Source: SNAP01 sp049671745
GTDB taxonomy: Bacteria > Bacteroidota > Bacteroidia > Bacteroidales > Marinifilaceae
Length of the DNA stretch: 64,000 nt
Assembly (NCBI GenBank): GCA_049671745.1
Contig: JBATVL010000091.1
Coordinates: forward strand, 1-64,000
Reading direction: 5' to 3'
Shown here: positions 43,076 through 51,943 of the stretch, one piece after another
Layout: each line of letters opens with the position of its first letter
How positions within the stretch are numbered: the first letter of the stretch is position 1
Notes under the pieces: model-generated
Seen by the model: the letters and a program-made list of their open reading frames with translations, nothing else
The model's database searches: none
Told to the model about the DNA's origin: nothing
Translations under genes and position numbers: made by a program

Positions 43076-44103
43076 TCCTTCTTTTTACCGTAATAGTTTT
43101 TAGAAAAACCCTGAACCTCTTTGCCTCTAATAGCATTCCATATGCCCCATATAAGTCCAAAACCATATGCAAATACTTGTATATTAAGAGTTATCATGGC
43201 AACTATACCTACTCTTATATCTTTATGTTTAAGAGCTGCTTGATATTTGGCAAATGCACATATAGATATAAATACAGCCCAGGTAATAATCCATAAAATA
43301 AAGCTAACTTCTGGAAAGAATGGAGTAGCTATACCTAAAAATACTAACCAAAAAATAACCATTAGAGGTAAAAAATGTACAGGTTTAAGCATGTTTTTAT
43401 GTCTTCTTCCTAGGTTAATTCTAGCAACTCCCCAATTGAATATCTGCTTAAAGAATTTACTGTAAGATGTTCTTCTTTTGTGATAAACTATAGCATCTGC
43501 TATAAGTCCAACCTTAAATCCAGCCTCATATATACGAGCAGAGAAATCCATGTCTTGTCCATGACGAAGGTCTCCCATTCCGCCAATCTTCTCATAAATC
43601 TTACGAGAGATTCCCATATTAAAAGAGCGAGGATAGAATTTTCCTACAGATTTTTTATTTCCTCTAGTGCCACCTGTACCAATGAAAGATGTCATAGAGT
43701 AATTAATTGCTTTAAGTAGAGTAGGGAATGACTCATGACAAGAATCTGGTCCACCAAATGCGTCGTAATGTTCCATTGCTTGCACTCTCTCTATCTCAGT
43801 AAGCCAATTGAAAGTGAACATACAATCTGAGTCTACAAAAATAAAGTAATCTGCATCAGAATTTTCCATTCCGTAATTTCTTGCAGCACCAGGACCTTTA
43901 TTCTCTTGGAATATGGCACGAATATTAAGTCCACTTCTTGATCTATATTTTTCTATATAAGGTTTGAAGGCATCTTTAGAACCATCGTCTACAAACAGAA
44001 TTTCAAAAGAATTTCTCTCTCCTTCCATTTTCTCTGCACTATATAGAAGTTCTTTTACCTCATCTAATCTATTATAAACGGCAACTATTATACTATATTT
44101 CAT
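43072..44103 (-). CDS. Glycosyltransferase family 2 protein
   Basis: A 343-residue GT-A fold enzyme: IIVAVYNRLDEVKELLYSA at the N-terminus, FVDDGS near residue 53 and FVDSDCMF near residue 92 (the DxD-type metal site). Two or three membrane helices near the C-terminus (about 245-320) should anchor it at the inner membrane. Substrates are unknown. It ends the four-gene minus-strand glycan operon, 24 bases after the second asnB-like gene. Confidence 0.92.
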   Translation of the reverse strand: MKYSIIVAVYNRLDEVKELLYSAEKMEGERNSFEILFVDDGSKDAFKPYIEKYRSRSGLNIRAIFQENKGPGAARNYGMENSDADYFIFVDSDCMFTFNWLTEIERVQAMEHYDAFGGPDSCHESFPTLLKAINYSMTSFIGTGGTRGNKKSVGKFYPRSFNMGISRKIYEKIGGMGDLRHGQDMDFSARIYEAGFKVGLIADAIVYHKRRTSYSKFFKQIFNWGVARINLGRRHKNMLKPVHFLPLMVIFWLVFLGIATPFFPEVSFILWIITWAVFISICAFAKYQAALKHKDIRVGIVAMITLNIQVFAYGFGLIWGIWNAIRGKEVQGFSKNYYGKKKD

Positions 44104-44127
44104 TTTTCTTCTTCTTAAAATTTTAGA

Positions 44128-46065
44128 CTAATTGTAATAAGAGCCTAAATCAAATTCTTTTTTCTCTATGTCTCCCTCTATAAACATCTTTTCCCAAACG
44201 GCCATTCCAAGTACTATCCAAATATAGTTATAATGCCATCTTAACTTAGGGTGTGCAGGATAATCTAGTATTCTTTTTATATATTGGTAATTGAAGATTC
44301 CTTGTTTAGCTATATATTCAGGAGTAAGAATACGCTCTGCAACTACTTTTAAATCTTTTTTAAATTGCAGATATGGATTCACTGTAAATCCCCATTTCTT
44401 TTTAGAAATGATCTTTTGTGGAAGTTTATCCTCCATAGCTTTTCGGAAAAGATATTTAGTGGTGTTATTTTTGATTTTCATCTCTACTGGTATAGAGAAT
44501 CCGAAATCCACTAAATCTCTATCAAGAAAAGGTACTCTCTCTTCTACTCCATGAGCCATTGACATTCTATCGTCGGTTAACAGGTAATCGTTTACCATCT
44601 TAGAATTGAATTCTGTAAAAAGCACTTTATTGAGAGCATCTTGTCCTTTGCATTGAGAGAATATTTTCTCAAATTCTGTAATTGTTTTCTCGCTCTGTAT
44701 GTTTGTTTGGGCAAGAAAATCTTTAGAGTATATATTTTGATAGGCTCCTTTATCGAAGTCCCATGTATTTCTTATAATTAGATAAAAACGTTCTATCTGT
44801 CCTATAGACATTAACATTTGTACGCCTCTGCGGTATTCGTCGAAACGAAGACTACCACTGGCATTCTGAATCTTATATAATATATCTGATTTCATTCTAC
44901 CCATTTTCTGCATCCAAGAAGGAATGCGAGCATCTACTTTATTAAAAGGGTATATGAATTTATGAATGTCGTATCCGGCAAAAAGTTCATCTCCTCCTAG
45001 TCCGCCTAGTATTACTGAGGCATGTGGTTTTACAAAGTCAGACATATTGAAACCTTGTAAAAGATTAATCTTAGGTTCTTCTGCATGCCATAATACCTCT
45101 GGGAATTGCTCAAGAGGATTCATAGAAAGAGATTTTTCATGATGATTAGTTCCGAAATAGTCTGCTATTCTTCTTGCATCTGGAAATTCATCAGTTGGTT
45201 CGTTAAAACCTAGAGTGAAAGTGTTAATATCTTGTACTCCAAGCTCATGCATTTTTTGAACTATTGCTGAAGAATCAAGTCCCCCAGATAGATAAACACC
45301 AACAGGAACATCACTCACAAGCTGTCTTTGAACAGCCTGTTTAAGTAAATGATTAAGTTTATCCTTAGCCTCGTTTTCACTTATATTGTGATCTATATTT
45401 ATTTCTTGTTGCCAATATTTATGAAGACTTAAATCACCATCTTTAAATATGGCATAATGTGCAGGCTGTAGTCTTTTAATACCTTCAAAAAGAGTTTCTT
45501 CTCCCTGAGTATATCTTAAATTAAGATGCGAATGTAGAGCTTTTTTGTTCATCACTCTGGGCACATCAGTATGTAGAAGAATAGATTTTTGTTCAGAGCC
45601 AAATATAAAAGTGTTAGCGCTTTTATAATAATGCAGTGGTTTTATTCCAAACTGATCTCTTGCTAACATTAGAGTATCAGTGTTTCTGTCTAAAAGAGCA
45701 AAGGCGAATATACCGTTTAACTTATTTAGGAAATTGTATCCATGTTCTTCATAAAGATGTACAAGAATCTCAGTATCAGAACTTGTTGAAAAGACATGAC
45801 CTTTTTCTTTAAGCTCTTTTGTTATTTCTTTGTAATTATAGATCTCTCCATTAAGAATAACACATATGCTTTTATCCTCATTAAAGACTGGTTGTTTGCC
45901 CGTTTCTAAATCAATAACAGACATTCTTCTATGTCCTAAACAGTAGTCGTTGTGACTGTATATTGTTTTATCATCAGGACCTCTATGCTCAATAATATCA
46001 AGCATTCTGTTCATTAAGCTTGTATTATCTCTATGTTTTTCAAAAATGCCTGCTATTCCACACAT
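44128..46065 (-). CDS. asnB: Asparagine synthase-like amidotransferase, second copy
   Basis: A 645-residue AsnB family member with Cys2 (MCGIAGIF), EHRGPDD and NGEIYNY in the glutaminase domain, and SGGLDSSA near residue 265 in the synthetase domain. It is only moderately similar to the copy at 41126, so it is not a recent duplicate. It lies between the C5-epimerase-like gene (4-base gap) and a GT2 gene. Amidation of uronic acids is a possible role in this setting (inference); free asparagine synthesis is the alternative. Confidence 0.88.
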   Translation of the reverse strand: MCGIAGIFEKHRDNTSLMNRMLDIIEHRGPDDKTIYSHNDYCLGHRRMSVIDLETGKQPVFNEDKSICVILNGEIYNYKEITKELKEKGHVFSTSSDTEILVHLYEEHGYNFLNKLNGIFAFALLDRNTDTLMLARDQFGIKPLHYYKSANTFIFGSEQKSILLHTDVPRVMNKKALHSHLNLRYTQGEETLFEGIKRLQPAHYAIFKDGDLSLHKYWQQEINIDHNISENEAKDKLNHLLKQAVQRQLVSDVPVGVYLSGGLDSSAIVQKMHELGVQDINTFTLGFNEPTDEFPDARRIADYFGTNHHEKSLSMNPLEQFPEVLWHAEEPKINLLQGFNMSDFVKPHASVILGGLGGDELFAGYDIHKFIYPFNKVDARIPSWMQKMGRMKSDILYKIQNASGSLRFDEYRRGVQMLMSIGQIERFYLIIRNTWDFDKGAYQNIYSKDFLAQTNIQSEKTITEFEKIFSQCKGQDALNKVLFTEFNSKMVNDYLLTDDRMSMAHGVEERVPFLDRDLVDFGFSIPVEMKIKNNTTKYLFRKAMEDKLPQKIISKKKWGFTVNPYLQFKKDLKVVAERILTPEYIAKQGIFNYQYIKRILDYPAHPKLRWHYNYIWIVLGMAVWEKMFIEGDIEKKEFDLGSYYN

Positions 46066-46069
46066 ATAA

Positions 46070-47083
46070 TTATAGTCGTTGAAGTTTCTTAAGGGCTTTA
46101 AATTTAGCTAAATACATTTTAATAATGTTAGGCAATTTGTCATAATTCTTAAATCGTTGAGAATATTCATTAAATTCTTCTCTTCTAGTAATAGAGTATA
46201 ATACCTCAAACTGTTTGATTATAAGACGTAAGTAACCAATTGTACAGGGGTCATCTTTAGGGTATGAATCTAATTCACAAAGATTAAATCTAACCCAATA
46301 GCCCATATCGTATTGAGGTAAAATATCTATAAGTCCTTCTATACCTCTATTAAAAAGTTTAGTGGCTTGCTTATATGCAAGTGAATTAGTTTTTTTGGTT
46401 GCCCGTATAAAGTCATAAAGTCCGAAAAGAGAGAATATATGACCGTCAAGAACTCTAGTTGGTTTTTCTGCTACATATTCTTCATAAATGCAGTAGTTAT
46501 TGTCTTTCTCTGAAGTTCTACAAACGGCTACTCCTCCTTTTTCTGTATGTATAAAAAAAGTACTTAGAGCTTGTTCACATAGTAATAGATATTTAACATC
46601 TCCAGTAATTTGCCATGCTCTTGTAAGTACCGATAAAGCTCTTGATTGAGTAAATGCGGATTTCCATGCTTGAAAGACTTGATACTCTGGTTTATCTACC
46701 TCTGTAAGCCAATAACATCCTAGTCTTTCATCTTCTATTCTATTATTGTAGAACCACTCTGCTATGCGTAAGAAATGTTCTTTTTTTTCTTCTTTACCAT
46801 TTGTTTTGTAAGCGTGAAAAGTAGCCAGAGCGTATTGACCTATGCTGATAGGATAATAGTGAAGTTTCTTATTCTTAACATCTATATAAGCTGAATTAAG
46901 AGGCACTCCCTCTTTATCAAAAGAGTTGATAAGACGGTTCAGTTTAGATGTATCTTCACCGAATTTGATGTAATAATATGTAAGTTCACTACTTGTAAAA
47001 TCCTCTGCTAGTTCAATGTTTCTATTTGCATTAAAGTCTATAAGTAACTTCTTGAACATGAAGATTATTTTGTTTATTTTCAT
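46070..47083 (-). CDS. D-glucuronyl C5-epimerase-like protein
   Basis: A 337-residue soluble protein resembling the C-terminal (alpha/alpha) domain of glucuronyl C5-epimerase, which turns glucuronate into iduronate in heparan sulphate. Family features seen: YPISIGQYALATFHAY near residue 77, WKSAFTQSRALSVLTRAW near 140, VLDGHIFSLFGLYDF near 215 and YDMGYWVRFNL near 262 (tyrosines and Gly-rich turns of the active cleft). It lacks the N-terminal beta domain of animal enzymes, as bacterial homologues do. It belongs to a minus-strand operon with glycosyltransferases and an asnB-like gene. Confidence 0.75.
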   Translation of the reverse strand: MKINKIIFMFKKLLIDFNANRNIELAEDFTSSELTYYYIKFGEDTSKLNRLINSFDKEGVPLNSAYIDVKNKKLHYYPISIGQYALATFHAYKTNGKEEKKEHFLRIAEWFYNNRIEDERLGCYWLTEVDKPEYQVFQAWKSAFTQSRALSVLTRAWQITGDVKYLLLCEQALSTFFIHTEKGGVAVCRTSEKDNNYCIYEEYVAEKPTRVLDGHIFSLFGLYDFIRATKKTNSLAYKQATKLFNRGIEGLIDILPQYDMGYWVRFNLCELDSYPKDDPCTIGYLRLIIKQFEVLYSITRREEFNEYSQRFKNYDKLPNIIKMYLAKFKALKKLQRL

Positions 47084-47092
47084 ATATTGGGG

Positions 47093-48355
47093 CTATAAAT
47101 AAGTACTCAATTCTTTAGTAAGAGCTGCACGAGAATATATTTCTTTTCTATCAGAATTATTGTTTTCTCTCGTTTTATATATCTTGTTTATAAAATTATG
47201 AATATCTTCTGTATCATTGTAATTACATGTAATACCTGCCTGGGCATTCTCTATAATCTTAGCAGCATCCCCATGTTTAGGTCCAAGGCAAAGAATCTTC
47301 TTTCCTGAGCCAATATACTCAAAAAGTTTTCCAGTAAGTATTCCCTCATTATCCTTTATAACAGGAATAACAAGAAGTAAGATATCGGAAGTGAGTAGTG
47401 TCTTTATAGATTCAGAGTGAGGTACAAATCCTTTAAATATTGCCTTCTCTTTTAATTCGTTTTGTATATGTTTTTGAACATTTGCATCTACTTTACCTAC
47501 AAATTGTAGTAGGTAATCATGCGGAAAATCTTTTAATATTTTAACAAATGTTGTGATGTCGTAATTTGCAGCTAATGTGCCTGTATAACTTATTGTAAAT
47601 TGTGATTCTTTATCTTTTTCTATAATTGGAAAATCTTTATTGTCGTAGCCATTAGGAATAACAAGGATCTTATCTTTTTCTATCTTGTTAGATTTCTCAG
47701 AAAATTGTTTCTTAATAAACTCACTAACAGAGATTACATAATCAGCATTCTCTAGAACATTTCTTTCGAAAGTTTTATCTATTCTTTTTGCTAGTGTAGT
47801 AGGATAAAAATTATTATAATAATATATATCTGTCCATGGATCACGCATGTCAGCTATCCATTTTATATAGAAATTCTTCTTTAATTTAAGTCCTATAAGT
47901 TGTGTAGAGTGGGGAGGACTGGTGGTAATAACAGTCTCTATATTGTATTTTTTTATAAGTTCAGCAGCCTTAGCATATGCAAATTTATTCCATCCTTTTC
48001 TTGAGTCTGGAAGGAAGAAATTTCCTCTTACAAAACGAGAAATCTTCTGCTTAAAAGAAGGATTAGCATCATTAGCAAAACCTGAATAAGGTGCTGTTTT
48101 AGCTTTGGTGAATTTCTTATATGTTCCGTAGAAACTTTTATTATCCGTATGGTTTACCTCTAAATTATCTGCAATATCAGCATATAAAGATTTATCCATA
48201 ATAGGATATTCTGCCTTATCTGGATGTGGACATATTATGATAGGTTCTATATTATTGTCTGGAAGATATTTTGCGAATTTTAGCCATCTCTGAACTCCTG
48301 GTCCTCCACTAGGCGGCCAATAATATGTTATAATAAGAACCTTTTTTTTTAGCAT
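47093..48355 (-). CDS. Glycosyltransferase (GT4-like, GT-B fold)
   Basis: A GT-B fold glycosyltransferase of about 420 residues. The N-terminal half begins VLIITYYWPPSGGPGVQRWLKFAKYLP without the repeated break (an acceptor-side Gly-rich loop); the C-terminal half contains GKLFEYIGSGKKILCLG near residue 360 for the nucleotide sugar. The open frame extends eleven codons further to 48388, but a TATATTTG promoter on the minus strand (48381-48374) lies inside that extension, so the ATG at 48355 is taken as the start. First gene of the four-gene operon. Confidence 0.88.
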   Translation of the reverse strand: MLKKKVLIITYYWPPSGGPGVQRWLKFAKYLPDNNIEPIIICPHPDKAEYPIMDKSLYADIADNLEVNHTDNKSFYGTYKKFTKAKTAPYSGFANDANPSFKQKISRFVRGNFFLPDSRKGWNKFAYAKAAELIKKYNIETVITTSPPHSTQLIGLKLKKNFYIKWIADMRDPWTDIYYYNNFYPTTLAKRIDKTFERNVLENADYVISVSEFIKKQFSEKSNKIEKDKILVIPNGYDNKDFPIIEKDKESQFTISYTGTLAANYDITTFVKILKDFPHDYLLQFVGKVDANVQKHIQNELKEKAIFKGFVPHSESIKTLLTSDILLLVIPVIKDNEGILTGKLFEYIGSGKKILCLGPKHGDAAKIIENAQAGITCNYNDTEDIHNFINKIYKTRENNNSDRKEIYSRAALTKELSTYL

Positions 48356-48373
48356 GTGTTTTATCTGTTTTTG

Positions 48374-48381
48374 CAAATATA
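48374..48381 (-). promoter_or_regulatory. Promoter of the minus-strand glycan operon, TATATTTG
   Basis: Exact -7 element on the minus strand 18 bases upstream of the ATG at 48355. It decides the start of the glycosyltransferase gene. Confidence 0.6.
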
Positions 48382-48614
48382 CTAACAAATAGTGATTTTT
48401 AATATAGCTTATTTTTTAGAAAAATTTAATATTTTATTATCACCTCTATGCATTATATTCAAGTTTATTCATGTAAACTATATTTTATAGCTTGAATAAT
48501 TGCCGTATTATCTATAATTAATTAGCGTTTAGACATCTTTACGCAAAGGATATTAGTGATTTATGGAACTATTTAATATGTTAGTCAAACAAATGTCATA
48601 ACTAGTAAATGCTA

Positions 48615-48645
48615 TTGCAGAGGCTCTCTCTTTTATTTAGATTTG
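48615..48645 (+). promoter_or_regulatory. Strong-consensus promoter of the second propeller lipoprotein
   Basis: TTG at 48615-48617, a 20-base spacer and TAGATTTG at 48638-48645 match both Bacteroidota promoter elements and their spacing. The leader is about 35 bases. Confidence 0.75.
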
Positions 48646-48685
48646 TGAAAACAGGGAAGACGGATAAAAACTTAAATTTTAAAGA

Positions 48686-50143
48686 ATGAAAAAGATTAGT
48701 TATTTACTTTATATGCTGCTTATTATTTTGAGCATTTCATGTAGTAAGGATGATGTTGATAATAAAAATAATAAAAAACAAGAGAAAGTAGATAAAGTTT
48801 TAACAATCGAATTATGTACTCCTGTAGATGATATAAAAGAAGTAGAAAAGAGTATTACTCTTACATGGAAGAGTAATGCAGACTGCTTTGATATTTATTG
48901 CGATGAAACGGAAGCAACATTAACAAAACTTAATGATGTTGCAATTACAGATAAAAAGTTTGTTGTAAATAATCTTAAGCCTAGAACAAAATACTATTGG
49001 AATATAATTGCTCGTACTGATTTACAAACAAAGACAAGTAAAACTAGATCTTTTACTACTAAACAAAGAATTGTTTGGTCTAAGAATTATGGTAAAAAAG
49101 GTTCAGGAGATGGTATCTATTTTATCGATCAAATAAAGAGCGATGGATCATTCATAATTATGGGAAATAAAGATGGTTCTTTTAATTGTGTTAGTAGAGT
49201 AGATGAGAAAGAAGGAAAATTGATATGGGAAAAGATATATGATGATTATAAAACCACATTAGCTGTTACACGATTTATAAAAGATCATAAATCTGGTTAT
49301 GCCATTTTTGGAAGAAAAAATGCACATGCACCATATATTCTAACTAAAATAGATGAAAATGGTTCTGTAACTTATAAAAAAGAAATCCCAGTAGGTTCTT
49401 TACATGGCAGTTTGCATTATATGTCACTAACACGTGATGGAGGTTATATTCTTGCAGGTTCAAGTTCACAAGGTATAGATAGAAATTTAGATGTTTGGAT
49501 TGCTAAATTAAATGCTGATGGTGAGAAGGAATGGGAGAATTACTACGGTTCTGCTGATTCTAAAGAATATGCTAATTCCATTAGAGAAACAAAAGATGGT
49601 GGATTTATTATTGCTGGTGGTACAGATGTTTTAAATAGAGAAGATCAATCTGAGAGGTCTGATAATATTATGATGCTAAAAGTAAGTAATAGTGGTAAAT
49701 ATGAGTGGCATAAAACTTTTGGTGAGTCTTATGATGATGATGCTTTGTTTGTTGAACAAACATCTGATGGTGGATATGTTTTTGCTTGTACAACTACTAA
49801 AAATAATGATGATATAATATTATTAAAAATAAATAAGAATGGTTCTCAGGAATGGGATAAATTTTATGGTGGTAATGAATCTGATGAATTATTTTCTTTT
49901 ATAAAGACTTTTGATGGTGGTTTTGCCTTTGCAGGGACAACACGAGTAAACGGTAAAACTGCTATGTGGTTTACTAAGGTGAATGAAGTAGGAAAAGTTG
50001 AAATTCAAGAAACTTTTGGAAAATTTGGTTCTGAAATGGGCAGATCTTTAATACAAAGTAAGAGTGGCGGTTATCTTATTGGTGGATGTGGAGCAACTTC
50101 TGCATGGCTAATAAAATTTGATAAAACAGGATCTTACAAATAG
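48686..50143 (+). CDS. Lipoprotein with FN3-like domain and predicted seven-bladed propeller, second copy
   Basis: A 485-residue lipoprotein: signal peptide ending in SISC (lipidated Cys near residue 19), a charged Lys/Asp/Asn linker, a fibronectin-like domain (ITLTWKSNADCFDIYCDE, TKYYWNIIARTD, RSFTT), then seven GG-containing blade repeats (among them TRDGGYILAGSS, TKDGGFIIAGGT, TSDGGYVFACTT, TFDGGFAFAGTT). The same order and several identical strings (DIYCD, TKYYW, TFDGG) show common descent with the protein at 3243-4706. No catalytic motif was seen. It lies outside the glycan operons, with its own strong promoter and terminator. Confidence 0.8.
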   Translation: MKKISYLLYMLLIILSISCSKDDVDNKNNKKQEKVDKVLTIELCTPVDDIKEVEKSITLTWKSNADCFDIYCDETEATLTKLNDVAITDKKFVVNNLKPRTKYYWNIIARTDLQTKTSKTRSFTTKQRIVWSKNYGKKGSGDGIYFIDQIKSDGSFIIMGNKDGSFNCVSRVDEKEGKLIWEKIYDDYKTTLAVTRFIKDHKSGYAIFGRKNAHAPYILTKIDENGSVTYKKEIPVGSLHGSLHYMSLTRDGGYILAGSSSQGIDRNLDVWIAKLNADGEKEWENYYGSADSKEYANSIRETKDGGFIIAGGTDVLNREDQSERSDNIMMLKVSNSGKYEWHKTFGESYDDDALFVEQTSDGGYVFACTTTKNNDDIILLKINKNGSQEWDKFYGGNESDELFSFIKTFDGGFAFAGTTRVNGKTAMWFTKVNEVGKVEIQETFGKFGSEMGRSLIQSKSGGYLIGGCGATSAWLIKFDKTGSYK

Positions 50144-50160
50144 TACTATATATAATATAT

Positions 50161-50200
50161 AAAAATAGGCTATCTTTTATTTGAGATAGCCTATTTTTTA
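50161..50200. terminator. Bidirectional terminator
   Basis: A perfect 15-bp stem (50161-50175 with 50184-50198) with A and T runs at its ends lies between the propeller lipoprotein gene and glyS, which converge. Confidence 0.92.
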
Positions 50201-50218
50201 TTTGAGTATATTTTAAAA

Positions 50219-51769
50219 TTACATGTTTCTGAATAATGTTCTCATATCAGTTTCTGATTTAATAAGATCTCTAAGTTTCTCTATAGAAACTCTTTCTTGC
50301 TGCATGGTATCTCTGTAACGAACAGTAACAGTATTGTCTTCAAGAGATTCATGATCTATAGTTATACAGAATGGTGTTCCAATAGCATCTTGACGACGGT
50401 AACGTTTACCTATAGAATCTTTCTCATCATATTGGCAGTTAAAGTCGAATTTAAGATCGTTCATAATCTCTCTTGCTTTGTCTGGTAAACCGTCTTTTTT
50501 AGTAAGAGGCATAAGACATAGTTTCACTGGTGCAAGACATGCAGGAAGTCTTAAAACAACTCTTGAGTCTTGTTTACCACCTTCTTTAGTTAAATCTTCT
50601 TCAAGATAAGCAGATGACATTACTTGTAGGAACATTCTATCTACTCCAATTGAAGTTTCAACAACGTAAGGTACATATGATTCATTTTTTTCTGGATCGA
50701 AATATTGTATCTTTTTACCAGAAAATTCCTGATGTTGCTTAAGATCAAAATCAGTACGAGAGTGAATACCCTCTACTTCTTTAAATCCGAATGGGAATCT
50801 ATATTCAATATCAGTAGCTGCATTAGCGTAATGAGCAAGTTTTTCATGATCATGGAAACGGTAATTTTTCTCTCCAAAACCAAGAGCTTGATGCCATTTC
50901 ATACGAGTTTCTTTCCAATGGCTAAACCATTTCATTTCAGTACCCGGCTGAACAAAGAATTGCATTTCCATTTGTTCGAATTCACGCATGCGGAAGATAA
51001 ATTGACGAGCAACAATCTCATTACGGAATGCTTTACCTATTTGAGCAATACCGAATGGAAGTTTCATTCTGCCTGTTTTCTGTACGTTTAGGTAATTTAC
51101 AAATATACCTTGAGCAGTCTCAGGACGTAAATATATAGTATTTGCGCCATCCGCTGTAGACCCCATCTCAGTAGAGAACATTAGATTGAACTGACGAACA
51201 TCAGTCCAGTTGCAAGAACCAGAAACTGGACAAACAATTTTATTATCAATAATTACCTGACGAACTTCATCAAAATCCTCATCGTTAAGTGCTTTTGAGA
51301 AACGTTTAGTAATTGTATTTATCTTTTCTTGATTAGCTAATACACGTTGGTTAGTCTTTTTGAATTCTTCCTCGTCAAAGTTGTCTCCAAATTTCTTAGC
51401 TGCCTTTGCTACTTCTTTTTCAATCTTACCTTCAATTTTAAGTATAAGATCTTCAATAAGAACATCAGCTCTATATCTCTTCTTTGAATCTTTATTATCT
51501 ATCAATGGATCACTAAATGCGTCAACATGTCCTGATGCTTTCCAAGTTTTTGGATGCATAAAGATAGCTGAATCTAATCCTACTACGTTTTCGTTTAATC
51601 GAACCATAGATTCCCACCAGTATCTCTTGATGTTATTTTTAAGCTCAACACCTAACTGACCGTAGTCATAAACTGCGCCTAAACCATCGTATATCTCTGA
51701 CGATTGAAATACAAATCCATACTCTTTACAGTGAGCCACTAGCTTCTTAAAAATATCTTCTTGAGCCAT
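50219..51769 (-). CDS. glyS: Glycyl-tRNA synthetase (dimeric type)
   Basis: A 516-residue class II aminoacyl-tRNA synthetase that charges tRNA-Gly. Markers: the N-terminal FVFQSSEIYDGLGAVYDYG, motif 2 around FRNEI with FIFRMREFEQME, and the C-terminal anticodon-binding domain (LCLMPLTKK onward, about 410-516). It is the alpha2 (single-polypeptide) form as in eukaryotes and many Bacteroidota, not the alpha2beta2 form of E. coli; the symbol glyQS is also used. A single-gene unit with its own promoter. Confidence 0.97.
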   Translation of the reverse strand: MAQEDIFKKLVAHCKEYGFVFQSSEIYDGLGAVYDYGQLGVELKNNIKRYWWESMVRLNENVVGLDSAIFMHPKTWKASGHVDAFSDPLIDNKDSKKRYRADVLIEDLILKIEGKIEKEVAKAAKKFGDNFDEEEFKKTNQRVLANQEKINTITKRFSKALNDEDFDEVRQVIIDNKIVCPVSGSCNWTDVRQFNLMFSTEMGSTADGANTIYLRPETAQGIFVNYLNVQKTGRMKLPFGIAQIGKAFRNEIVARQFIFRMREFEQMEMQFFVQPGTEMKWFSHWKETRMKWHQALGFGEKNYRFHDHEKLAHYANAATDIEYRFPFGFKEVEGIHSRTDFDLKQHQEFSGKKIQYFDPEKNESYVPYVVETSIGVDRMFLQVMSSAYLEEDLTKEGGKQDSRVVLRLPACLAPVKLCLMPLTKKDGLPDKAREIMNDLKFDFNCQYDEKDSIGKRYRRQDAIGTPFCITIDHESLEDNTVTVRYRDTMQQERVSIEKLRDLIKSETDMRTLFRNM

Positions 51770-51856
51770 TGTTTATATATTTAATAATTAATAATCGAGG
51801 AGTTATAATTCCCCTTTTATAGAAAAAGTAAAAATAGTATACTTCTTTTATTTATG

Positions 51857-51864
51857 CAAAAGTA
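51857..51864 (-). promoter_or_regulatory. glyS promoter, TACTTTTG
   Basis: Exact -7 element on the minus strand with a leader of about 80 bases before the glyS ATG. Confidence 0.5.
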
Positions 51865-51893
51865 ATAAAAAATAGAGAAAAATCTCTAGGCAT

Positions 51894-51920
51894 AAAAAAA
51901 GCTACCTTTATAAGGTAGCT
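51894..51920 (-). terminator. Terminator after the Na/Pi cotransporter gene
   Basis: AGCTACCTT (51900-51908) pairs with AAGGTAGCT (51912-51920); on the minus strand it is followed by seven Ts. Confidence 0.9.
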
Positions 51921-51943
51921 CTTGATGTAATAATACTAATTAT

